NCBI GenBank assembly: GCA_944336475.1
Contig: CALVLD010000009.1
Span: forward strand, 1 to 60,738
Direction: 5' to 3'
Origin: an uncultured Clostridia bacterium
Lineage (GTDB): Bacteria > Bacillota > Clostridia > Christensenellales > CAG-138
Length of the DNA stretch: 60,738 bases
Positions within the stretch are counted from its first letter, which is position 1, and every line of letters begins with the position of its first letter. Below the pieces are notes generated by a model that did not search any database, was not told the DNA's origin, and saw only the letters and a list, made by a program, of their open reading frames with translations. Shown piece by piece: positions 43,511-51,778 of this stretch. The position numbers and the translations under genes were made by a program.

Positions 43511-44743
43511 ATGAAGATAGCAGTGGCCGGAATGGGCTATGTCGGCCTATCCATGGCGGTGCTGCTGGCACAGCACAATAGTGTTACTGCGGTTGACATT
43601 ATTCCCAAGAAGGTGGAAATGTTAAACCGCAGACAGCCGCCCATTCAGGATGAGGACATTGAAGAATACCTTTTAAGCAACCGCCTTGACCTCAGGGCAA
43701 CGCTTGAAGCTGAGGAGGCCTATAGGGATGCTGATTTTGTTGTTATCGCCACGCCGACCGATTATGACTCCAAAAAGAATTACTTTGATACCTCTGCGGT
43801 CGAGTCGGTGATACAACAGGTGCTCAAAGTCAATACTAGCGCTGTCATGGTCATCAAGTCGACCGTGCCGGTAGGCTTTACGGCATCTGCAAGAGAAAGG
43901 TATGGCTGCGAAAACATTATCTTCAGTCCGGAATTTTTGAGGGAAAGCAAGGCTCTGTATGACAACCTGTATCCATCTCGTATAATCATAGGCACGGATA
44001 TGGGTAGCGAAAGACTGGTGCAAGCCGCACGGAAATTTGCGGTTCTTCTGCAGGAGGGGGCGATCAAGAAGGAAATACGAACGCTGATAATGGGATACAC
44101 CGAGGCGGAGGCGGTGAAGCTGTTTGCAAACACATATCTTGCTCTGCGAGTTTCGTACTTTAACGAGCTTGATACATATGCCGAGCTGAAAGGGCTGGAT
44201 TCAAGAAAAATAATCGAAGGCGTCTGCCTTGATCCGCGTATAGGCGATCATTACAATAATCCTTCATTCGGATATGGCGGCTATTGTCTGCCGAAGGATA
44301 CAAAACAGTTGCTTGCCAACTATTCGGATGTGCCCGAAAACTTGATAGGAGCAATAGTGGAGAGCAACCGCACCCGTAAGGACTTTATTGCCGAACGAGT
44401 ATTGGAGCTTGCGGGTGCATATACGGCAAGCGAGGATTACAATCCCGAAAAGGAGAGGGAGGTGGTAATCGGCGTGTATCGCCTGACGATGAAGAGCAAT
44501 AGCGACAACTTCCGCCATAGCAGCATACAGGGTGTGATGAAGCGCATCAAGGCAAAGGGAGCAACGGTCATAGTCTATGAGCCGACACTGGAGGATAATA
44601 CCACATTCTTCGGAAATCCCATAGTTAACGATCTGGATGAGTTCAAACGGAGAAGCAGGGCAATCATTGCCAATCGCTATGACCGCTGCTTGGACGATGT
44701 TCGATGCAAGGTCTATACACGCGATCTGTTCATGCGCGACTGA
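43511..44743 (+). CDS. ugd: UDP-glucose 6-dehydrogenase
   Basis: A 410-residue NAD-dependent enzyme: [60 protein letters not shown] and the catalytic Cys in [19 protein letters not shown]. These match the bacterial UDP-glucose dehydrogenase branch that is about 390-410 residues long. It makes UDP-glucuronate, which the upstream 4-epimerase can turn into UDP-galacturonate. A GGAGG site lies before the ATG. Confidence 0.93.
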   Translation: MKIAVAGMGYVGLSMAVLLAQHNSVTAVDIIPKKVEMLNRRQPPIQDEDIEEYLLSNRLDLRATLEAEEAYRDADFVVIATPTDYDSKKNYFDTSAVESVIQQVLKVNTSAVMVIKSTVPVGFTASARERYGCENIIFSPEFLRESKALYDNLYPSRIIIGTDMGSERLVQAARKFAVLLQEGAIKKEIRTLIMGYTEAEAVKLFANTYLALRVSYFNELDTYAELKGLDSRKIIEGVCLDPRIGDHYNNPSFGYGGYCLPKDTKQLLANYSDVPENLIGAIVESNRTRKDFIAERVLELAGAYTASEDYNPEKEREVVIGVYRLTMKSNSDNFRHSSIQGVMKRIKAKGATVIVYEPTLEDNTTFFGNPIVNDLDEFKRRSRAIIANRYDRCLDDVRCKVYTRDLFMRD

Positions 44744-44757
44744 GCGGCCAAAGAAGC

Positions 44758-45702
44758 ATGAAAGCTAAACGGCACAAGCAGTACAGGACGATTAAAGAGC
44801 GCATAGAGGCCGTGCCCGAGGCGACAAAGCGGAGATGGCTTGCATGGATGCTTGCCATTTTGATGATCGCCGTCCTTATAACAACGGAGGCTCTGCGCTG
44901 CGCCAAGAGCTTTACGGTGACGCATTATGAGGTCAGCTATGCCGCACTCGATTCCAAAGTGCGAATAGCTATGTTGTCCGATCTGCACGGCAGCGAGTTC
45001 GGAAAGTGCAATGAGCGGCTTATCGATGCCGTGGCTCAGATCGAACCCGACGTCATACTCTGCGTGGGAGATATGATAAGCCAGAACGACACGAGAGAAA
45101 AGCTCAATATCGGTATCAACTTGATAAAGGAGCTGACGCAAATAGCGCCCGTATATGTTTCCATGGGCAACCATGAGCAAACCTATGATATTGATCATCC
45201 GTCAACGGATATTGGGCGACTCTACGCCGAAACCGGCGCCGTGGTGCTGGATGAGGAGTATGCGGACATCACCGTCAACGGCAACGATATACGCATAGGC
45301 GGCATATTGGATCACACATGGAATTTCGAGATGAGCCATGAGCGGTTTGCTGCTTCGGAGGAGTACGCTTTCCTGAGCGATTTTTGCGATACAGATTCTC
45401 TGAAGATACTCATGTGCCATCGTCCGTCCTGCTATTTTACACAGGGCGAAGGCGCGGTCTATGAGGATTGGGATATAGATCTGGTATTGGCAGGGCACAC
45501 CCACGGCGGCCTATTGCGTCTGCCGGGCATAGGGAGCATATATCTGCCTGCGGAGGGCTTTTTCCCCAAATATGACAAGGGGCTTTTTGACATGGGCAAT
45601 GCAGACATGATAATAGGAGGCGGCCTGGGCCACGGAGGTATACTGTTCAGGCTGTTTAATCAGTGCGAACTGCTTTCAATAGAGATCGGAGCAAGGGAAT
45701 GA
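44758..45702 (+). CDS. Membrane-anchored metallophosphoesterase (YkuE-like)
   Basis: A 314-residue protein with one N-terminal membrane anchor (WLAWMLAILMIAVLITTEAL) and a calcineurin-like domain carrying all metal motifs: MLSDLHGSEFG, CVGDMISQND, SMGNHEQTYD and LAGHTHGGLLRLPG. The ATG at 44758 follows AAAGAAG. Relatives act on lipid pyrophosphates or other phosphoesters outside the membrane. Location in the locus suggests recycling or trimming of lipid carriers, which is only inference. Confidence 0.88.
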   Translation: MKAKRHKQYRTIKERIEAVPEATKRRWLAWMLAILMIAVLITTEALRCAKSFTVTHYEVSYAALDSKVRIAMLSDLHGSEFGKCNERLIDAVAQIEPDVILCVGDMISQNDTREKLNIGINLIKELTQIAPVYVSMGNHEQTYDIDHPSTDIGRLYAETGAVVLDEEYADITVNGNDIRIGGILDHTWNFEMSHERFAASEEYAFLSDFCDTDSLKILMCHRPSCYFTQGEGAVYEDWDIDLVLAGHTHGGLLRLPGIGSIYLPAEGFFPKYDKGLFDMGNADMIIGGGLGHGGILFRLFNQCELLSIEIGARE

Positions 45703-46934
45703 GAGAGTATAATGGAGAGCAGAACAGAGAGCTATCAAAAGCCGAGCGGCAGCTGCTTGAGTGCTTAAGGGCATATTCCCACGGCGACGACGCCCAAAAC
45801 CTGATGGGAGATGCCGCTTCCGAAGACTGGTTGCAGCTTCATGCACTGAGCTTTCATCATAAGTTGGTAGCCGTAGTGTATGACGGAATAAAGGCCTTCA
45901 AAGGCTTTTGCGGCACGGCGTTTGCAAGCAAATGGTGCGCTGATGCACGCAAACAGGCGATACTCCAGTCCTATGCTACGGACAGCTTCCTGCAGAAAAT
46001 GCAAAGGATATATGCCCAGGGCATAGAAGCGGTTGTGCTCAAGGGCATAGTGTGCAGATCGCTCTATAAAAATCCCGAATACAGGCCAAGCTGTGACGAG
46101 GATGTCTACTATCCCAAGTATGACTTTGAAAGGGCAATATCGGCGTTCAGGGCAAACGGCTATACGCTTGAGATAGAGGATAACGAGGGCGTCTATAACC
46201 TCAAGGGCGAGGATAACACCTCGGTCGAGCTCCATAAGCATCTGTTCAGCAGAACGGGAGCATTCGCTTCGCTGAACGACTATTTTGAACGGGAGTTTGA
46301 CAATGCGGTCTATACAGAGGCGGACGGTCTGCGTTTGCGTGTGTTCGAGCCCACAACGGGTCTGTTCTATCTGATAGTTCATGCAGCGAAGCATTTTGTG
46401 TCGTGCGGCTTTGGGGTGCGCACCATTGCCGACATTGCACGCTATGCAGACGCTCACTCCCATGAAATAGATCGCTCAAAGCTGGCAAAGCTAACAGAGG
46501 ACGGAGGACTGTTCCCGTTTGCCCTCAATCTGTTTGCAATAGCTCAGATATACCTGGGATTCGATGCCGCCTGCGTGGGGCTGACCTGTGCACAGCTTGA
46601 TGAAGCCGACCCCATGCCAATGCTTCTGGACTGTCTGGACGGCGGATTGTACGGCAAAAGCTCCCTGGAAAGAATCAGAAGCCACAGGTACACCAAGGGC
46701 GTTGCGGCAGGAAAGGGTGCGAGACGTCCCGTGTGGGAGTGGATGTTTCCAAGCCGTGAATTCCTTGCCATACACCATCCGTATGTCAAAAAAAGCCGTC
46801 TGCTCGTTCCTGTGGCATGGGCGGAAAGACTGCTGAAATATCTGCTTTCGGGCAGGAGGGATGCCCAAGCAGGCGTCACCGTTGGAATGGAACGCGCCAA
46901 ACTGATAAGGAAGTATGGGATAGGCGCAAGATGA
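45699..46934 (+). CDS. Uncharacterised nucleotidyltransferase-like protein (PF14907-type)
   Basis: A 411-residue protein. The core has AVVLKGIVCRSLYKNPEYRP followed by SCDEDVYY, the LKG ... R-x-x-D-x-D pattern of the 'uncharacterised nucleotidyltransferase' family (nucleotidyltransferase-fold proteins). HLFSRTGAF and FYLIVHAAKHFVSCGFGVRT follow, with the conserved H-x2-K-H-F element. Members often lie next to PqqD, HprK-like and signal-peptidase genes in peptide loci. Here the gene sits about 29 kb from such genes, and an S26 peptidase gene overlaps it by four bases. It overlaps the phosphoesterase stop codon (ATGA). Activity unknown. Confidence 0.82.
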   Translation: MREYNGEQNRELSKAERQLLECLRAYSHGDDAQNLMGDAASEDWLQLHALSFHHKLVAVVYDGIKAFKGFCGTAFASKWCADARKQAILQSYATDSFLQKMQRIYAQGIEAVVLKGIVCRSLYKNPEYRPSCDEDVYYPKYDFERAISAFRANGYTLEIEDNEGVYNLKGEDNTSVELHKHLFSRTGAFASLNDYFEREFDNAVYTEADGLRLRVFEPTTGLFYLIVHAAKHFVSCGFGVRTIADIARYADAHSHEIDRSKLAKLTEDGGLFPFALNLFAIAQIYLGFDAACVGLTCAQLDEADPMPMLLDCLDGGLYGKSSLERIRSHRYTKGVAAGKGARRPVWEWMFPSREFLAIHHPYVKKSRLLVPVAWAERLLKYLLSGRRDAQAGVTVGMERAKLIRKYGIGAR

Positions 46935-47410
46935 GCGAGCTAATAAGAAAAAAATTCAGTGCCGAGGTGCTCATGCCGGAGTACATTGCGGCAATGCAAA
47001 GGGACGGAGCCGTGACATTCCCAATATCTGGGTGGAGCATGGCGCCGTTTGTGGCGCACGGCAGAGATACAGTGACGATAGTGCCGGCGGATGTTAAGAA
47101 GCTGCGAAGGGGGGATATCATACTTTATCGCCGTAAAAACGGGCAGTATGTGCTGCACCGCATAGTGGGTAAAAAAGGCGGCGGAGCGAGTTTTTCAACC
47201 TGTGGGGATGCTCAGACGGAGGTTGAGCATGGCGTTCTGCCGGAAAGCATACTTGCGAAGGCTACGGCGGTATGTAGGCGCAGCATTCGCTACGACGAGA
47301 AAACAGCGCTTTGGCGATTTTACAGCTGCGTTTGGAGGGTGTTGCGTCCTTTTCGCAACATAGCATTCGGACTGCATGCCGCATTGCACAAAAAACGGCG
47401 CAAGGTATAG
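46931..47410 (+). CDS. S24/S26-type signal peptidase-like protein
   Basis: A 159-residue protein. FPISGWSMAPFVAHGRDTVT holds the catalytic Ser motif (SG-x-SM-x-P), and GDIILYRRKNGQYVLHRIVG has the second-site His in place of Lys, as in SipW/ER-type peptidases. No clear N-terminal membrane segment is seen; the C-terminus is basic and weakly amphipathic. It overlaps the nucleotidyltransferase gene. Such short S24/S26 proteins are recurrent in PqqD/HprK peptide loci, so removal of a peptide leader is a possible job; a role in polysaccharide export proteins is another. Confidence 0.84.
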   Translation: MSELIRKKFSAEVLMPEYIAAMQRDGAVTFPISGWSMAPFVAHGRDTVTIVPADVKKLRRGDIILYRRKNGQYVLHRIVGKKGGGASFSTCGDAQTEVEHGVLPESILAKATAVCRRSIRYDEKTALWRFYSCVWRVLRPFRNIAFGLHAALHKKRRKV

Positions 47411-47436
47411 ACATATTACGGCCTTTGTGATACAAT
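47408..47436 (+). promoter_or_regulatory. Promoter of the Ig-like protein / BY-kinase genes
   Basis: TAGACA (47408-47413) and TACAAT (47431-47436), 17 bases apart, start in the last codon of the signal peptidase gene. It may give the chain-length and kinase genes their own transcript. Confidence 0.65.
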
Positions 47437-47496
47437 GACCCGATATGATTTGGCTTCAACATGCCGTGCTTTTGCGGGTATGTTGCAGAGGTGAAG

Positions 47497-48393
47497 ATGA
47501 AAAGAACCAGAAAACGCATATTGATAACGTTGTGTGCCATGCTGGCCGTTGTTACGGTCGTTTTCCTTTTATACCGTTGGAATGAGCAGGAGAACGGAAA
47601 CGATCGCATGCCGGTCATCAGCTGCACCTCCGATACGCTGGTGATAGACGTTGCAAATCTGTCCAACGATGAGCTGCTGCTGACCGGCGTGGTTGCGTAT
47701 GACGCCGAGGATGGCGATATTACGGACGATCTGGTGGTGGAAAGCGTTTCCAAATTTGTGGATGTGGAGGAGCGTCACTGTATAATCACATATGCGGTGG
47801 TCGACTCGAGCAATAATGTGTCAAAAGTGACCAGGCATCTTTACATAAAGAACTATATCTCGCCCCGGTTTGAGATAATTGCCCCGTTGGAATTCAGTTA
47901 TTCGTCCGTATTTGACCCGACGGAGCATGTGACCGCATACGACTGTATCGACGGCGACATTTCAAATAAAGTCAGGATAGAGCTGCTTAACAGCGAGGAT
48001 ACGCTCACCGCAATGGGCGCGCATCGTGTGGAATTCAGCGTTACAAACAGCCTTGGGGACACGCAAAGGTTTGAAACGGAGATAGTCGTGCATAACCGCA
48101 CATATCTGGACGGACGCTCCATACCGTCGGTCAAGCTCACGGATTATCTTGTGTATATAGACCCGTATTCCTGCAACTTCGATGCCGCAAGCTATATAGA
48201 GTACATAAGCGTCTACGATAAGCAGTATTCGCTTGAGGAGTATGACCTCGGCGGCTATAACATCGACTATGGCGAAATGGATCCCAATGACCTCAAGGAG
48301 GGCGAGGTATACCGGATACTGTATGTGTTTGACAACGGCGACTATGTGGGCTCATCAGTGCTTGTGGTCATAGTAAGAGGGGGGACGACCTGA
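47497..48393 (+). CDS. Membrane-anchored protein with two DUF5011/cadherin-like domains
   Basis: A 298-residue protein: one N-terminal membrane helix (ILITLCAMLAVVTVVFLLY), then two Ig-like modules marked by VVAYDAEDGDITDDLVVES and HVTAYDCIDGDISNKVRIE, the DUF5011-type motif. The C-terminal 90 residues (SIPSVKLTDYLVYIDPYS ...) are also beta-rich. The ATG at 47497 has AGAGGTG just upstream; the open frame before it lacks this. It overlaps the first BY-kinase gene by one base, so a role outside the membrane with the polysaccharide export machine is likely, but its function is unknown. Confidence 0.83.
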   Translation: MKRTRKRILITLCAMLAVVTVVFLLYRWNEQENGNDRMPVISCTSDTLVIDVANLSNDELLLTGVVAYDAEDGDITDDLVVESVSKFVDVEERHCIITYAVVDSSNNVSKVTRHLYIKNYISPRFEIIAPLEFSYSSVFDPTEHVTAYDCIDGDISNKVRIELLNSEDTLTAMGAHRVEFSVTNSLGDTQRFETEIVVHNRTYLDGRSIPSVKLTDYLVYIDPYSCNFDAASYIEYISVYDKQYSLEEYDLGGYNIDYGEMDPNDLKEGEVYRILYVFDNGDYVGSSVLVVIVRGGTT

Positions 48394-50000
48394 TGGCAGA
48401 CACATCCCCTGTAAAATCAAATAAAACAAACAAAAAAAGTGAGAACCGCATCGACCTGGAGGTCGTGGTGTTCGACATTCTTCGCGGATGGTGGGCCATC
48501 GTCATATGTGCCCTGATCGCCGCTATGGCAACGTACATATTTGTGACGGAAAGGTACACGCCCACCTATTATGCTAATGCGACGCTCGTCGTGTCGAGCA
48601 AGGATACGGCAAACGGTACGGTGTATTCAAATCTCAGGGAGGCAAACAGGCTTGCCGATTCGTTCAGCTATGTGCTTGGCAGCCAGGTTATGAAGGAAAA
48701 GATAGCCGAGGTGCTTGGGATGGATGAGTTTGACGGTACGGTCAGTACCAATCTCATAGAGCAGACCAATTTGATAGAGGTCTCCGTTACCGCGTCATCT
48801 CCCCAGACTGCGTTTGCAGAGGTAACTGCGCTGATAGAGCATCACAATATAGTGACGGATAAGGCGATGCAGGGTGCGGTGCTGAATGTTTTGCAGATGC
48901 CCACCGTGCCAACCGCACCCAAAACCGCTATGAACAGGTGGGACTCGGTGCTGCAGGCGGCGGGTCTGGCTGCGCTTGGGGCAATAGCAATGCTGGCGTT
49001 CATATCGATAGTCAGCGATACCGTGATGACCGAGAACGACCTTGTATACAAGGTGGACTGCAAACCGCTCACGACCATATATCACGAGCGAAAGAATCTT
49101 TCGTTCAGGGCAAGGCTGCAGGGCGCAAAATGCAGCATGCTGATCACCAATCCGACAACAAGCTTCCGCTTTGCGGAAACATACAGGCTGTTCAGGACAC
49201 GTCTTGAATACATCACCAAAAAGAATGGCGATAAGGTCATAATGGTTGCCTCGGTTCTTGAGAACGAGGGCAAATCCACGACCGCTGCGAACATTGCGCT
49301 CATGCTCGCATTGAACGGCAAAAAGGTGCTTTTGATGGATGCTGATATGCTTAAGCCTGCACAGTACAAACTGTTCGGCACAAGGGTGCGCAGGGGCGCC
49401 GGCATAAACGAAGTGGTGATGTCGAAGACATATGACATGGGCGGCATCGCCAAACAGGAGGGGCTGCCGACTCTCAGCCTGCTGCTGTGCAGGGATTCGG
49501 TGCCGAACTCCACCGAGATACTTGGCTCAGGTGAGATGAGCTCGTTTATCAAGGCTGCAAAAGCCTATTTCGACTATGTGATAATAGATACTCCTCCCAT
49601 TGCATATTCGACCGATGCGGAGTGTGTGGCGGAGCAGGCCGATGCTACGATACTCGTCATCAGGCAGGGCGTTGCAAGCGCTCACCGCATAAATAACTGC
49701 CTGGATGCTATAAAGCAGAGCGGCACGAATGTGCTTGGCTGCGTGTTCAACAATGTCAGGACGTTCGATCTGTTCGGCACCGCAACTTCGGGAGCCAGGT
49801 ATGACAGCAACTTCCGCCAGAGCGGCGGTAACAAAAAGCGCAAGGAATCCGGCTACGGTTACGGCGGATCGTCGGGCGGCTCCGGGTACGGCTATGGCTA
49901 CGGCAAACAGTCCGGCTATGGTTACGGCTACGGCGGCGAGAGGAGCATCCCTGCGATCACGCCCATAGAAGAAACGGAGGTTGAAGACGATGATGAGTAA
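48393..50000 (+). CDS. Wzc-type polysaccharide co-polymerase / BY-kinase with Gly-Tyr tail (first copy)
   Basis: A 535-residue fusion protein. The Wzz-like part has membrane helices around residues 34-50 and 188-208 with the proline-rich PTVPTAPKTAMNRWDS before the second. The C-terminal BY-kinase has Walker A ASVLENEGKSTTAAN, Walker A' KVLLMDADMLKP and Walker B DYVIIDTPPIAY. The tail holds eight Tyr in GYGYG units and ends acidic (EETEVEDDDE). Autophosphorylation of such tails controls chain length and export. Firmicutes usually split the two halves (CapA/CapB); here they are fused as in Wzc. Confidence 0.9.
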   Translation: MADTSPVKSNKTNKKSENRIDLEVVVFDILRGWWAIVICALIAAMATYIFVTERYTPTYYANATLVVSSKDTANGTVYSNLREANRLADSFSYVLGSQVMKEKIAEVLGMDEFDGTVSTNLIEQTNLIEVSVTASSPQTAFAEVTALIEHHNIVTDKAMQGAVLNVLQMPTVPTAPKTAMNRWDSVLQAAGLAALGAIAMLAFISIVSDTVMTENDLVYKVDCKPLTTIYHERKNLSFRARLQGAKCSMLITNPTTSFRFAETYRLFRTRLEYITKKNGDKVIMVASVLENEGKSTTAANIALMLALNGKKVLLMDADMLKPAQYKLFGTRVRRGAGINEVVMSKTYDMGGIAKQEGLPTLSLLLCRDSVPNSTEILGSGEMSSFIKAAKAYFDYVIIDTPPIAYSTDAECVAEQADATILVIRQGVASAHRINNCLDAIKQSGTNVLGCVFNNVRTFDLFGTATSGARYDSNFRQSGGNKKRKESGYGYGGSSGGSGYGYGYGKQSGYGYGYGGERSIPAITPIEETEVEDDDE

Positions 50001-50036
50001 TTTCAGGTCTTGCTCCGTGACAGGAGGTGAAGCTGC

Positions 50037-51704
50037 GTGAGCGAAGAATACGACCGTTCGGGCATAAGCTCCGGCAGCTCGACCTCTGAAAACGAAAGGA
50101 AGCAGGGCTCGCACAGGTACTCGCACTCGCAGAGCAAGGAGCGATCGGAGTCCGGCGAGGATATCTTTGTGAATGATGACGGCGATACCGCCGGCGGCTC
50201 CAAGTCCGCAAGCATAACGGAAATCGCAAGGGAAATGGGCAGGTCGATCAGGCGGCTCTTCCTGCTGCCGGTGATACTCTCCGCTGTGCTCAGCCTTGTA
50301 TTATGCTACGGCGCCAAGGCGAAATTTAATCCCATATATCAGGCTTCCGCAACATTTACCGTCCAGGTGAACAACGTCAATATTGCGGCAAGCTCATACT
50401 ACTCTGCCGCTACCGCAGAGCAGCTTTCGCTCACATTCCCATACATATTTACAAGCGGCGCGCTTACCAACCTGATAATGCAGGATCTTGGTCTGACCTC
50501 GCTGCCCGCTACCATACAGGCAGGGGTGGAGGGGGCGACGAGCCTGTTTACGATCACGGTCTCGTCCAGAACCCCGGATATGTCATACAATGTACTGCAA
50601 TCCGTTATGAAAAACTATCCCGAGATAGCGGACTTTGTCGTTGGCAACACCACGCTCACGCTGCTGAGCGAATCCGGTATGCCTACAGAACCGATAAACA
50701 GCATATCCTACCAGACACAGGTGCTGTTGGGTGTTGCGTGGGGCTGCGGACTGTCACTGTTGGTGATGGTGCTCATGGCGTTCACAAAGACAACGGTGCG
50801 TGACGCGGACGATCTCAAGTCAATGCTCAATCTCCGCAACATAGGCAACGTGCCGTTTATAACAGGCAAGCAGCGCAGTAAGGAGGCTCACGGCCTCTCG
50901 CTGCTGAGCGGAGACGTACCAAAGGAATTCGCCGATTCGATAAGGCTTGTGCGCTCACGAGTCGAGAAGGCGTGCAGGGAGGGCGATCATCATGTTCTGC
51001 TCATAGCCAGCTCCATGCCGGGCGAGGGCAAGACGACCGTCTCCACCAATCTCGCCATATCGCTTGCCATGACGGGAATAAAGACGGCTCTCGTAGACTG
51101 CGATATACGCAAGCCCTCCTCGCTTGGGGAGCTTACCTCACAGAAGCAATCCGGCATCGTGGAGTATCTCAACGGGCTCGTCAGCATCGAAGACATAATA
51201 AATACCCCTGCCGATAACCTCATAGTGATAAACGGAAAGACCCCCTCAGACGAGGCGGCGGAGCTGCTCGGCACCCCTCGTATGAAGGAGCTAATAGATG
51301 AGCTCCTTGTGCGGGTAGATATGGTGATACTTGACTCGCCGCCTGCCGCCGTCATAGCGGATGCCGTGGTGCTTGCAAACCATGCCGACTGCATACTCTA
51401 TGTGATACGTCAGGAGTTTACAAGGAAGAACCGAATAATGGACGGCCTTGCACACCTCTCGCGGAGCAATGCAGCGTTCCTGGGCTATGTGCTCAACGGT
51501 GCGAGCGAGGCGGGCACGGGCTATGGCTATGGCGGCTACGGACGCTATGGCAGATACGGCCGCTACGGCAGGTATTCTCGGTACGACCGTTATGGCGGCT
51601 ATTCCCGCTATGGGGGGTATCGCAGGTATGGCAACTACGGCCGCTATTCGCTTTACGGCAAAAACGGCTACTCACGATATGCCTACGGAAAAAAGAAGAA
51701 ATAA
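50037..51704 (+). CDS. Wzc-type polysaccharide co-polymerase / BY-kinase with Arg-Tyr-Gly tail (second copy)
   Basis: A 555-residue fusion with a 65-residue polar, serine-rich N-terminus, membrane helices near residues 75-95 and 230-250, and a BY-kinase with LLIASSMPGEGKTTVSTNL (Walker A), TALVDCDIRKPS (Walker A') and MVILDSPPAAV (Walker B). The last 60 residues contain 19 Tyr and 11 Arg in repeated RYG units and end in Lys4, a strongly basic tail that contrasts with the acidic tail of the first copy. GGAGGTG precedes the GTG start. It is the last gene of the polysaccharide locus. Confidence 0.9.
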   Translation: MSEEYDRSGISSGSSTSENERKQGSHRYSHSQSKERSESGEDIFVNDDGDTAGGSKSASITEIAREMGRSIRRLFLLPVILSAVLSLVLCYGAKAKFNPIYQASATFTVQVNNVNIAASSYYSAATAEQLSLTFPYIFTSGALTNLIMQDLGLTSLPATIQAGVEGATSLFTITVSSRTPDMSYNVLQSVMKNYPEIADFVVGNTTLTLLSESGMPTEPINSISYQTQVLLGVAWGCGLSLLVMVLMAFTKTTVRDADDLKSMLNLRNIGNVPFITGKQRSKEAHGLSLLSGDVPKEFADSIRLVRSRVEKACREGDHHVLLIASSMPGEGKTTVSTNLAISLAMTGIKTALVDCDIRKPSSLGELTSQKQSGIVEYLNGLVSIEDIINTPADNLIVINGKTPSDEAAELLGTPRMKELIDELLVRVDMVILDSPPAAVIADAVVLANHADCILYVIRQEFTRKNRIMDGLAHLSRSNAAFLGYVLNGASEAGTGYGYGGYGRYGRYGRYGRYSRYDRYGGYSRYGGYRRYGNYGRYSLYGKNGYSRYAYGKKKK

Positions 51705-51727
51705 CTGAAGGGTCTCCGACGGTAAAA

Positions 51728-51765
51728 ATGAGCGTCTGCGGCATCGACTCACCGCAGACGCTCAT
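51728..51765. terminator. Terminator between convergent kinase and ribF genes
   Basis: A perfect 14-bp stem (ATGAGCGTCTGCGG at 51728-51741, CCGCAGACGCTCAT at 51752-51765). On the minus strand the stem is followed by TTTTTACC, so it is best for the ribF transcript. For the plus strand the T-run is missing and termination may be weaker. Confidence 0.8.
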
Positions 51766-51778
51766 GCTGCATATAGGA

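Noticed and set aside
49840..49950. CRISPR-like or satellite repeat in the Gly-Tyr coding region
   Set aside because: The repetition comes from GGCTATGG-type codons for the kinase tail. Spacing is irregular and the protein frame explains it; the same is true for 51520-51690.
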